A stretch of 64,000 nucleotides of DNA from Streptomyces albireticuli (GTDB lineage: Bacteria; Actinomycetota; Actinomycetes; Streptomycetales; Streptomycetaceae): positions 2,386,001 to 2,450,000 of the forward strand of contig NZ_CP021744.1 in assembly GCF_002192455.1 (NCBI RefSeq), read 5' to 3'. Of the stretch, positions 55,133-64,000 are shown one piece after another; the stretch's first letter is position 1; each line of letters opens with the position of its first letter. The position numbers and the translations under genes were made by a program. The notes under the pieces are model-generated. The model made no database searches and was not told where the DNA came from. It worked only from the letters and a program-made list of their open reading frames with translations.

Positions 55133-55714
55133 CTAACGACCCACGTTCCACCCGTGCGCCACATCCACCACCACCCGGTCCCCCCACTGGAACACCCGGA
55201 ACGGCAGCCGCGCCCGCACCCCCAGACCGATCTGCGTGTCCCCCTCGAAGCTGCTCGCGTAGCGCGTGTCGCGGAACGTGCGGTAGCCGGAGACGTCCAC
55301 GCCGCGGAGGGGCTGGCCGACGCGGCCGGGGTAGGTCTGCTTGCCCGAGAGCGGGTCGTAGCTCGGCGCGGCCACCCGGATCTCCAGGACGGCGCCGCCG
55401 CCGACCTGGACGGGCTCGCCCGAGCCGTCCTGGAACAGCTTGTCGACGTAGGCCACGCGGTAGCCGACCGGGCGGCCGTCCGCGGTCGGGACGTCGAAGA
55501 CCAGCCGGTCGTAGCACTCGTGCTGCCCGGCCCTGATGTCCGTCAGCGGCTTGTACGACGTGTCCTTGCTCGCCTTGGTGAGGCTTCCCCAGGCCACGTC
55601 GCAGTGCGCCGTGGCCGCCGGGTCCCGCTCGGCCGCGGTGGCCGAAACCGTCGTGGCAGTGATCCCCGCACCCGCCAGCACGAGCGCCGTCAGCGCTCTG
55701 CTCCACCGTCGCAT
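55133..55714 (-). CDS. Secreted AMIN-like domain protein
   Basis: A 193-residue secreted protein: signal peptide RALTALVLAGAGITATTVSA with cleavage near ATAAE (about 28), then CDVAWGSLTKASKDTSYKPL, YDRLVFDVPTADGRPVGYRV, GGAVLEIRVAAPSYDP and VFQWGDRVVVDVAHGW at the end. This pattern fits the AMIN-like proteins of Streptomyces, probably binding cell-wall glycans. Not a lipoprotein. Function unproven. Confidence 0.85.
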   Translation of the reverse strand: MRRWSRALTALVLAGAGITATTVSATAAERDPAATAHCDVAWGSLTKASKDTSYKPLTDIRAGQHECYDRLVFDVPTADGRPVGYRVAYVDKLFQDGSGEPVQVGGGAVLEIRVAAPSYDPLSGKQTYPGRVGQPLRGVDVSGYRTFRDTRYASSFEGDTQIGLGVRARLPFRVFQWGDRVVVDVAHGWNVGR

Positions 55715-55860
55715 AACTACCCCCAGGCATCGATCGCGGACACGTTGTGGGCCCGCACCTCGCGATCATGCCGGACCGTTTCGACGGGCGTGGGACACAC
55801 CGTTCAATTCCGGCCAACTATGGCTGATCGCAGCCGATTTCGGTTATACGACAGTGTGAA

Positions 55861-55903
55861 CGCCGATGGCCGCCCCCACCAGTGGTGGGGGCGGCCATCG
55901 GCG
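55861..55903 (-). terminator. gatB terminator
   Basis: A 20-bp perfect stem (55861-55880 with 55884-55903) with loop AGT, 22 bp after the gatB stop. The strongest hairpin in the window outside the repeat elements. Confidence 0.85.
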
Positions 55904-55925
55904 GACCGGGCGGCCGGCGGGCGGA

Positions 55926-57434
55926 TCAGCCCTCGACGCCCAGCTTCTCCAGGATCAGCTCGCGCACCCGCGCCGCGTCGGCCTGGCCACGGGTGGCCTT
56001 CATGACCGCGCCGACGAGCGCGCCCGCCGCCGCGACCTTGCCGGAGCGGATCTTGTCGGCGATGCCGGCGTTGGCCGCGATGGCCTCGTCCACGGCGGTG
56101 CCCAGCGCGCCCTCGTCGGAGACGACCGCGAGACCGCGGCCGGCGACGACCGCGTCCGGGTCGCCCTCGCCCGCGAGCACGCCCTCGATCACCTGGCGGG
56201 CCAGCTTGTCGTTGAGCGAGCCCTCGGCGACCAGGGCGCACACCCGCGCGACCTGCTCCGGGGTGATCTCCAGCGCCGCGAGGTCCGTACCGGCCTCGTT
56301 GGCCCGGCGGGCCAGCTCGCCCATCCACCACTTACGGGCGGAGGCCGCGTCGGCACCCGCGTCGATCGTGGCGACGATCAGGTCGACGGCGCCGGCGTTG
56401 AGGATCGACTGCATGTCGTGCTCGGAGACGCCCCACTCCTCGCGCAGCCGGTTGCGGCGCACGCGCGGCAGCTCGGGCAGCCCCTTGCGGAGCTCCTCCA
56501 CCCACTCCCGGGCGGGAGCGACCGGCACCAGGTCCGGCTCGGGGAAGTAGCGGTAGTCCTCGGCGTTGTCCTTGATGCGGCCCGCCGTGGTCGACCCGTC
56601 CTCCTCGTGGAAGTGCCGGGTCTCCTGCACGATCGTGCCGCCGGAGGACAGCACCGCCGCGTGCCGCTGGATCTCGAAGCGCGCCGCGCGCTCGACCGAG
56701 CGCAGGGAGTTGACGTTCTTCGTCTCCGAGCGGGTGCCGAACTTCTCGGTGCCGTTCGGGCGCAGCGAGAGGTTCACGTCGCAGCGCATCTGGCCCTGCT
56801 CCATACGGGCCTCGGAGACGCCGAGCGCCTTGATGAGCTCGCGCAGCTCGGCGACGTACGCCTTGGCGACCTCGGGGGCCCGCTCGCCCGCGCCCTCGAT
56901 CGGCTTGGTGACGATCTCGATGAGCGGGATGCCCGCGCGGTTGTAGTCCAGCAGCGAGTGCGAGGCGCCGTGGATGCGGCCGGTCGCGCCACCCACGTGG
57001 GTGGACTTGCCGGTGTCCTCCTCCATGTGGGCGCGCTCGATCTCCACGCGGAAGACCTCGCCGTCCTCCAGCTGGACGTCCAGGTAGCCGTTGAAGGCGA
57101 TGGGCTCGTCGTACTGGGAGGTCTGGAAGTTCTTCGGCATGTCCGGATAGAAGTAGTTCTTCCGGGCGAAGCGGCACCACTCGGCGATCTCGCAGTGCAG
57201 CGCGAGACCGATCTTCACGGCCGACTCGACGCCGATCGCGTTGACGACCGGCAGCGAGCCGGGCAGGCCGAGGCAGGTGGGGCAGGTCTGCGAGTTGGGC
57301 TCGGCGCCCAGCTCCGTGGAGCACCCGCAGAACATCTTGGTCTTGGTGCCGAGCTCGACATGGACCTCAAGGCCCATGACGGGGTCGTAGGAAGCCAGCG
57401 CGTCCTCGTACGACACCAGTTCAGTGACGGTCAC
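55926..57434 (-). CDS. gatB: Aspartyl/glutamyl-tRNA(Asn/Gln) amidotransferase subunit B
   Basis: A 502-residue subunit of GatCAB, which amidates Glu-tRNA(Gln) and/or Asp-tRNA(Asn). It binds the mischarged tRNA and phosphorylates the acyl group. Features: [20 protein letters not shown] with the zinc Cys pairs (CGC and CPTC), [40 protein letters not shown], and a C-terminal YqeY-like helical tail. GTG start with GAAGGG 9 nt upstream. Last gene of the gatCA-x-gatB operon. Confidence 0.97.
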   Translation of the reverse strand: MTVTELVSYEDALASYDPVMGLEVHVELGTKTKMFCGCSTELGAEPNSQTCPTCLGLPGSLPVVNAIGVESAVKIGLALHCEIAEWCRFARKNYFYPDMPKNFQTSQYDEPIAFNGYLDVQLEDGEVFRVEIERAHMEEDTGKSTHVGGATGRIHGASHSLLDYNRAGIPLIEIVTKPIEGAGERAPEVAKAYVAELRELIKALGVSEARMEQGQMRCDVNLSLRPNGTEKFGTRSETKNVNSLRSVERAARFEIQRHAAVLSSGGTIVQETRHFHEEDGSTTAGRIKDNAEDYRYFPEPDLVPVAPAREWVEELRKGLPELPRVRRNRLREEWGVSEHDMQSILNAGAVDLIVATIDAGADAASARKWWMGELARRANEAGTDLAALEITPEQVARVCALVAEGSLNDKLARQVIEGVLAGEGDPDAVVAGRGLAVVSDEGALGTAVDEAIAANAGIADKIRSGKVAAAGALVGAVMKATRGQADAARVRELILEKLGVEG

Positions 57435-57447
57435 GGAAAATAACCCT

Positions 57448-57687
57448 TCAGTCCGCGAGGACGTCGTCGCTGCTCATCCGGCGCAGCTCACGCACGAGCA
57501 GGGCGACACCGGTGGCGATGGCGGCGGCGGAGACGACGGCGTCCACGAGCTGGAGCGTGTCGCTCTCGCCGCGGGCCTTCTTCGCCTGCTTGATGACGCT
57601 CACCGCGCCGAACAGCGTGGTGCCGATGGACAGGTAGGTACCGGGCTTGGACTTCTTGAAGCCCTTGGCCTTCTCGAGCTTGCTCAC
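57448..57687 (-). CDS. Small membrane protein inserted between gatA and gatB
   Basis: A 79-residue protein starting [20 protein letters not shown], with one or two hydrophobic segments ([19 protein letters not shown] and [20 protein letters not shown]) and a basic cytoplasmic loop. The GTG overlaps the gatA stop by four bases (GTGA), and gatB starts 14 bp after its end, so it is translationally coupled. I know no function; the same position appears occupied in other Streptomyces from memory. Confidence 0.8.
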   Translation of the reverse strand: MSKLEKAKGFKKSKPGTYLSIGTTLFGAVSVIKQAKKARGESDTLQLVDAVVSAAAIATGVALLVRELRRMSSDDVLAD

Positions 57688-59183
57688 AGTACGGGTGCCT
57701 CCTCCAGCAGTCGGTGTCCCCAGCGGGCGTCGAACGCGGCCTCGACCGCGGCGCCCACCCGGTAGAGCCGGTCGTCGGCCATGGCGGGCGCGATGATCTG
57801 AAGACCCACCGGCATGCCGTCCTCGGGCGCCAGGCCGCAGGGCAGCGACATGGCGGCGTTGCCGGCCAGGTTGGTCGGGATGGTGCACAGGTCGGCGAGG
57901 TACATCGCCATCGGGTCGTCCGCGCGCTCGCCGATCGGGAACGCGGTGGTGGGCGTGGTCGGCGAGATCAGCACGTCGACACCGCCCTCGCCGAACGCCT
58001 TCTCGAAGTCCCGCGTGATGAGGGTGCGGACCTTCTGCGCGGAGCCGTAGTACGCGTCGTAGTAGCCGGAGCTCAGGGCGTACGTACCGAGGATCACGCG
58101 GCGCTTGACCTCGTCGCCGAAGCCGGCCTCGCGGGTGAGCGCGGTGACCTCCTCGGCGGACTTCGTGCCGTCGTCGCCGACCCGCAGGCCGTAGCGCATG
58201 GCGTCGAAGCGGGCCAGGTTGGAGGAGCACTCGGACGGCGCGATCAGGTAGTACGCGGCCAGGGCCAGGTCGAAGGAGGGGCAGTCCACCTCGACGACCT
58301 CGGCACCGAGCTCCTTGAGCAGCTCGACGGACTCGTCGAAGCGCTGGAGGACACCGGCCTGGTAGCCCTCGCCGCGGAACTGCTTGACGACGCCGACGCG
58401 CATGCCCTTGACGTCGCCGTTCCGGGCCGCCTCGACGACCGGCGGGACGGGGGCGTCGATGGAGGTGGAGTCCAGCGGGTCGTGGCCGGCGATGACCTCG
58501 TGCAGCAGGGCCGCGTCCAGGACCGTACGGGCGCAGGGACCGCCCTGGTCGAGGGAGGAGGAGAAGGCGACCATGCCGTAGCGGGACACCGCGCCGTAGG
58601 TCGGCTTGACGCCGACGGTGCCGGTGACGGCGGCGGGCTGGCGGATGGAACCGCCGGTGTCCGTGCCGATGGCCAGGGGGGCCTCGTACGACGCCAGGGC
58701 GGCGGAGGAACCGCCGCCGGAACCGCCGGGGATCTTGGTCAGGTCCCAGGGGTTGCCGGTGGGGCCGAAGGCGCTGTTCTCGGTCGAGGACCCCATGGCG
58801 AACTCGTCCATGTTGGTCTTGCCGAGGATGACGACGTCGGCGTCCTTGAGCCGGCGGGTCAGCGTCGCGTCGTACGGCGGGATCCAGCCTTCGAGGATCT
58901 TGGAACCGACAGTGGTCGGGATCCCCTTGGTGGTGAAGATGTCCTTGAGCGCGAGCGGGACGCCGGCCAGCGGGCCGAGCTTCTCGCCGCGGGCGCGCTT
59001 CTCGTCGACGGCGCGGGCCTGCGCGAGGGCGCCCTCACGGTCGACGTGCAGGAAGGCGTTGACCTTCTCGTCGACGGCCTCGATGCGGGCCAGGTGGGCC
59101 TCGGTCACCTGGACGGCGGTGACCTCGCCCGAGGCGATCTTCGCGGCGATCTCGGCCGCGGTCAGCTTGATCAGGTCAGTCAT
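57684..59183 (-). CDS. gatA: Aspartyl/glutamyl-tRNA(Asn/Gln) amidotransferase subunit A
   Basis: A 499-residue amidase-signature protein that frees ammonia from glutamine for GatB. Catalytic Lys in [20 protein letters not shown]; cis-Ser and nucleophile Ser in [20 protein letters not shown] and [19 protein letters not shown]. Full length. The ATG has GGGAGGAC 5 nt upstream, and it begins 2 bp after the gatC stop. Confidence 0.97.
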   Translation of the reverse strand: MTDLIKLTAAEIAAKIASGEVTAVQVTEAHLARIEAVDEKVNAFLHVDREGALAQARAVDEKRARGEKLGPLAGVPLALKDIFTTKGIPTTVGSKILEGWIPPYDATLTRRLKDADVVILGKTNMDEFAMGSSTENSAFGPTGNPWDLTKIPGGSGGGSSAALASYEAPLAIGTDTGGSIRQPAAVTGTVGVKPTYGAVSRYGMVAFSSSLDQGGPCARTVLDAALLHEVIAGHDPLDSTSIDAPVPPVVEAARNGDVKGMRVGVVKQFRGEGYQAGVLQRFDESVELLKELGAEVVEVDCPSFDLALAAYYLIAPSECSSNLARFDAMRYGLRVGDDGTKSAEEVTALTREAGFGDEVKRRVILGTYALSSGYYDAYYGSAQKVRTLITRDFEKAFGEGGVDVLISPTTPTTAFPIGERADDPMAMYLADLCTIPTNLAGNAAMSLPCGLAPEDGMPVGLQIIAPAMADDRLYRVGAAVEAAFDARWGHRLLEEAPVL

Positions 59184-59185
59184 GG

Positions 59186-59482
59186 TCAGTCCTCCCCCAG
59201 GATCTGCGGCACCTTGAAACGCTGCTGCTCCTGGGCCGGGGCGCCGGAGAGCGCCTCCTGCGGGGTCAGCGACGGACGGATCTCGTCCGGGCGCATGACG
59301 TTGGTCAGCGGCAGCGGGTGGGACGTCGGCGGTACGTCCTGGTCGGCGACCTCGGAGACGCGGGCGACCGCGCCGATGATGTCGTCGAGCTGTCCGGCGA
59401 AGTGGTCGAGCTCTTCGTCCTTGAGCTCCAGACGTGCCAGCCGGGCGAGGTGGGCGACCTCCTCGCGCGTGATGCCAGGCAT
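59186..59482 (-). CDS. gatC: Aspartyl/glutamyl-tRNA(Asn/Gln) amidotransferase subunit C
   Basis: A 98-residue GatC that stabilises GatA and Gat[21 protein letters not shown] at the start, [18 protein letters not shown] in the middle, and [20 protein letters not shown] with a C-terminal [13 protein letters not shown] lies 7 nt before the ATG at 59482. First gene of the operon; its promoter must lie in or before the repeat element upstream. Confidence 0.96.
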   Translation of the reverse strand: MPGITREEVAHLARLARLELKDEELDHFAGQLDDIIGAVARVSEVADQDVPPTSHPLPLTNVMRPDEIRPSLTPQEALSGAPAQEQQRFKVPQILGED

Positions 59483-59624
59483 GCGGCGATCCTCAGGGTT
59501 CGTGACGGTTTCTGGGCGGGTTGTGCGCCCAATCCTATGGCGCCGTGGCATGTGCCCGCGAAACGCTTTCCCCGCGGGGGGTCCGGCGGGTGGGGGCGGG
59601 GGTGGGCGTGCGGGGTGCGGGGCC

Positions 59625-59842
59625 GCTGCGCGGGGCTTTTCCCCACCCCGCCCCTTCCCGCTGTATCCGATGTGCGGCTCCGCCGCGTGCGGGGCTCCGC
59701 CCGGACCCCGGTCCTCAAGCGCCGGACGGGCTGAAATTCAGCCCGTCCGGCGCTTGAGGACACCGCGCGGAGCGCGGAAAAGGGGGCCCGGGGGCGGAGC
59801 CCCCGGTTACGGGAAGGGGCGGGGCAGGGGAAAGAACCGCCG
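59625..59842. repeat. GC-rich palindromic intergenic element, copy E
   Basis: Nearly identical to copy C: outer CCCCGCCCCTTCCCG and GGGAAGGGGCGGGG blocks, CGGCTCCGCCGCGTGCGGGG, and a central 24-bp perfect hairpin (59711-59734 with 59738-59761). It lies between gatC and the end of the rmdB-like gene, both on the minus strand, and fills most of 59483-59849. Confidence 0.87.
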
Positions 59843-59849
59843 GACGAGG

Positions 59850-61973
59850 TCACGTCACCGGCTGGTCCGCCTCCTCCTCCGACGGCTGGAGGGCCGGCCG
59901 GTCCACCGGCTGCGCGGCCGGGACGCGGTCGGCCTCGCGGTGCCAGCCGCTCTCCCCGCGGAGGCGGAGCCACGCCGTCGTCTCGTCCGGCGGCATCGCG
60001 GCGGCGACCAGCCAGCCCTGGACGGCGTCGCAGCCTAGGTCGCGCAGGCGCTCCCAGGTCTCGTCGTCCTCGACGCCCTCGGCGACGACGAGCAGGCCCA
60101 GCGAGTGGGCGAGGTCGAGCGTGCAGCGGACGATCTCCGCGTCCTCGTTGTCGATGGCGAGGCGGGCCACGAAGGAACGGTCGATCTTCAGCTCGCTCAC
60201 CGGGAGGCGGCGCAGGTGGACCAGGGAGGAGTAGCCCGTGCCGAAGTCGTCCAGGGACATCTTCACGCCGTGCCCGGTCAGGCCGGCGAGCGTGTCGGCG
60301 GCGCGCTGCGGGTCCTCCAGGAGGACGTGCTCGGTTATCTCCAGCTGAAGGGCCCCCGGCGGGACCCCGTGGCGGGCGAGCCGCGCCGCGACCGAACCCG
60401 CGAACCCGGGGGTGTGAACGTCGCGGGGGGAGACGTTGACGGCCACCGGCACCTCCAGGCCCATCGCCCGCCACTTCGCGACCTGGCCGAGCGCGGTCTC
60501 CAGCACGTACTCGGTCAGCCGCGGCATCAGCCCGGAGGACTCGGCTATCGCGATGAACTCGTCCGGCGAGACCCGGCCCCGCTCCGGGTGCACCCAGCGG
60601 ACCAGCGCCTCCAGGCCCTCCACATGGCCGTCGAAGCCGACCTTCGGCTGGTAGTGCAGCTCCACGTCGCCCGCGTCGAGCGCGCGGCGCAGGTCGCCCA
60701 ACAGGCCCAGCCGGTCGGGGGTGTTGCCGTCGCGGCGGGCCTCGTAGACCTCGACGCCGCTGCGGTCGCGCTTGGCCTGGTACATCGCCACGTCCGCGCG
60801 GCGGAGCAGGCCCTCCGCGTCGAGCGCGTGGTCGGGGTAGACGGCCACGCCGGCGCTGGCCTCCAGGACGAGGGTGAGGCCGTCCAGGTCGAGGGGGGAG
60901 CCGAGGGCGGCGACGAGCGAACGCGCCACGCGCTGGGCGCTGGTGAGGGAGTCGGCGACGGGGAGCAGCACCGCGAACTCGTCGCCGCCGAGCCGGGCGG
61001 CCTCCGCGTCGCGCGGCAGGGCGAGGCGGAGGCGTTCGGCTATCTGGAGGAGCAGCCGGTCCCCGGCGAGGTGGCCGAGGGTGTCGTTGACGGACCGGAA
61101 GCGGTCGAGGTCTATCAGGACGAGCGCGGACCGGGACCCGGCCCGCTCCGCCTCGTCGAGCGCGGTCCAGGTGCGCTCCAGCAGCCACTGGCGGTTGGGC
61201 AGGCCGGTGAGCGGGTCGCGGAGCTGCTCCTCGGCGCGGGCGCGGGCGATCCACAGCGTGGAGTCGAGGGCGATCAGCGGGACGGCGAAGAGCGGCAGCA
61301 GCAGCGGCGCGTGGTCGGCGACGACGGCGATCAGCGGGGCGATGCCGAGCAGGGCGCCGCCGACCAGGGCCTGCCGGACGAGCGCGGTGCGGGCGATGCT
61401 GGTGAGGCCCGTGCGCGGGGCCATGGAGTACCAGAGCAGGGCCCGGGTGACGGCCAGGTACATGAACGCGGCCAGGGCGATCTTGGGGACGGCGGTGAGC
61501 GGCCAGGTGTCGGGCAGCCAGGGGTGCTCGACGGAGGCGACGACCCCGCAGGCGGCGAGGGACAGGCCGGCGGCCCCGATGCCGAGGATGTCGACGGCGC
61601 CGTGGAGTAACGCCTGCCGCCATCGGTGGCGGCGCGCGGTCGCGACGAGCAGCACGACGGCGATGCTGATCAGGACGGCGGGCAGCCAGCCGTAGAGCAG
61701 CAGGACGGCGAGGGTGAGCGCGGCACCGGAGCCCGTGCCGCCCCACCAGCGGTCCCGGCCGAGGGCGACGAGGTGGGCGACGATCAGGGCGGTGAGGGTG
61801 GCGAGGGCCCAGCCGACGGTGTGCCGGGGGAACATCGCGTGGCCGGCGCCGAGGACACGGCAGATGCCGGTCGCCAGGGCGACCGCGGCCACGGTGACGC
61901 AGACGGTCGGCAGCGCGGGCGGAGGGACCCGGCGCAGCCGAGATACCGGTTCGGCGCTGTCGGTGGGTTTCAT
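59850..61973 (-). CDS. rmdB: RmdB-like membrane GGDEF-EAL cyclic-di-GMP protein
   Basis: 707 residues: about seven membrane helices (about 20-260), GGDEF domain with intact ARLGGDEFAVLL but no RxxD I-site (PRDA instead), and a complete EAL domain (LEALVRWVHPERG, VAVNVSPRDV, LEITEHVLL, SLDDFGTGYSSLVHLRRL, LKIDRSFVARL, VAEGVEDDET). Phosphodiesterase activity is expected, and cyclase activity is possible. Position next to ligA and domain order match S. coelicolor RmdB (SCO5495), which affects aerial development. Codon 122 (61608-61610) is TTA, suggesting bldA dependence. ATG at 61973 with AGAGGG 6 nt upstream. Confidence 0.88.
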   Translation of the reverse strand: MKPTDSAEPVSRLRRVPPPALPTVCVTVAAVALATGICRVLGAGHAMFPRHTVGWALATLTALIVAHLVALGRDRWWGGTGSGAALTLAVLLLYGWLPAVLISIAVVLLVATARRHRWRQALLHGAVDILGIGAAGLSLAACGVVASVEHPWLPDTWPLTAVPKIALAAFMYLAVTRALLWYSMAPRTGLTSIARTALVRQALVGGALLGIAPLIAVVADHAPLLLPLFAVPLIALDSTLWIARARAEEQLRDPLTGLPNRQWLLERTWTALDEAERAGSRSALVLIDLDRFRSVNDTLGHLAGDRLLLQIAERLRLALPRDAEAARLGGDEFAVLLPVADSLTSAQRVARSLVAALGSPLDLDGLTLVLEASAGVAVYPDHALDAEGLLRRADVAMYQAKRDRSGVEVYEARRDGNTPDRLGLLGDLRRALDAGDVELHYQPKVGFDGHVEGLEALVRWVHPERGRVSPDEFIAIAESSGLMPRLTEYVLETALGQVAKWRAMGLEVPVAVNVSPRDVHTPGFAGSVAARLARHGVPPGALQLEITEHVLLEDPQRAADTLAGLTGHGVKMSLDDFGTGYSSLVHLRRLPVSELKIDRSFVARLAIDNEDAEIVRCTLDLAHSLGLLVVAEGVEDDETWERLRDLGCDAVQGWLVAAAMPPDETTAWLRLRGESGWHREADRVPAAQPVDRPALQPSEEEADQPVT

Positions 61974-62411
61974 GCCCGTCCCTCTCACAGCCGGCGGTGC
62001 CCGCGCCACGGCAGGCGCACATCTCAACAGTAGGCCGCAGAAGGCTACGACGGGCAGCGATCGGCAGCGGTTGCCCGATTGGGATACGGCCTCTTGTAGC
62101 CATCTGGTAGGCGCTGTAGGGGTAATGCCCACTGACTATGCGGGCATTACTCCGGCGGGGTGGCGACCTGGGTTCGAGTGGCGCCGGCGGGCCGGGCCGG
62201 TGCGGGGGCTGCGGGGGAGCCGGGAGGGGACGAGGGGGCGCCCCGGCGGGGAGCTCCCCCGAAGGAGCTCACCGCGCCCATCCCCCGCGAGCCCCGGACC
62301 TCCCCCGTTCTCCCCCGCTCTCTCCCGTTCTCCCGCGCCCCCTTCGCCCGTCCGGGTCCCGCGGGGGTCGCCGGAAGGGCCCGGCGCCTCCCCCGCCGCG
62401 CGCCGCTCACC
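61974..62411. other. Intergenic region between rmdB and ligA
   Basis: 438 bp without a convincing gene. The rmdB side (61974-62155) is less GC-rich and holds its promoter and an inverted repeat. The ligA side (62160-62400) is low-complexity with pyrimidine runs (CTCCCCCGTTCTCCCCCGCT) after the ligA stop. Confidence 0.6.
62122..62150. promoter_or_regulatory. Inverted repeat upstream of rmdB
   Basis: GTAATGCCC-N11-GGGCATTAC, perfect 9-bp arms, 150 bp upstream of the rmdB start. The AT-containing palindrome in otherwise GC-rich DNA looks like a regulator site. Confidence 0.5.

Positions 62412-64000
<1,589 letters not shown>

Noticed and set aside
62147..62410. A minus-strand Arg/Gly/Pro-rich frame of 87 codons after ligA.
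   Set aside because: Low-complexity DNA with no ribosome-binding site and no recognisable sequence.

Overview
The window is a 64 kb piece of a Streptomyces-type chromosome. Evidence: very high GC, strong G/C bias at third codon positions, many GTG and TTG starts, a cvnABCD (conservon) operon, Streptomyces-style acyl-CoA carboxylase with an epsilon subunit, and many Tat and lipoprotein secreted proteins. From memory, gene content and order match the core interval of Streptomyces coelicolor between ligA and the first conservon (about SCO5494 to SCO5544), here read in reverse. Most of it is conserved housekeeping DNA with small accessory insertions. No rRNA, tRNA, CRISPR array, insertion sequence or prophage was seen.

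Layout. 1-2.6 kb: end of cvnA, then cvnB, cvnC and cvnD (membrane-linked G-protein signalling). 2.6-4.5 kb: accE and accB (acyl-CoA carboxylase). 4.7-10.5 kb: Tat-exported polysaccharide lyase, YceI protein, FAD monooxygenase with divergent TetR regulator. 10.5-16.4 kb: cimA, an MHS-type transporter, ilvE and leuB (branched-chain amino acids). 16.5-18.4 kb: exported metallophosphatase and a tiny Arg-rich protein. 18.8-22.1 kb: a phospholipid-type island (CDP-alcohol phosphotransferase, frameshifted CDP-diglyceride synthase-like gene, acyltransferase), a 15-bp tandem repeat and a small secreted SH3-like protein. 22.2-26.2 kb: pruA and proline dehydrogenase, divergent from a PucR-type regulator. 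26.3-33.5 kb: accessory redox island (acyl-CoA oxidase, ferredoxin, P450, imine-reductase-like protein, two regulators, a luciferase-like oxidoreductase). 33.6-35.5 kb: tandem lipoprotein paralogues. 35.5-41.2 kb: serA, ilvC, ilvN and ilvB, with an ilvB leader peptide and attenuator. 41.2-44.3 kb: membrane PAS-GGDEF-EAL protein with a degenerate EAL domain. 44.5-55.7 kb: dehydrogenase, aldo-keto reductase, sugar-dehydrogenase-like lipoprotein, a LuxR regulator that looks truncated, MMPL transporter, phospholipase C-like enzyme and an AMIN-like secreted protein. 55.9-59.5 kb: gatC-gatA-small membrane protein-gatB. 59.8-62 kb: rmdB-like GGDEF-EAL protein. 62.4 kb to the end: ligA, cut by the window edge.

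How the genes work together. CimA supplies 2-oxobutyrate precursor; IlvBN, IlvC, LeuB and IlvE carry out isoleucine, valine and leucine steps; SerA opens serine synthesis. ilvB, and apparently cimA, are preceded by short leader peptides rich in regulatory codons followed by terminator hairpins, so transcription attenuation probably links them to branched-chain aminoacyl-tRNA supply. Two cyclic-di-GMP proteins lie 16 kb apart. A by-eye scan found in-frame TTA (bldA-dependent) codons only in the rmdB-like gene and in the second lipoprotein. Five copies of a GC-rich palindromic intergenic element sit between genes, and one abuts the truncated LuxR gene.
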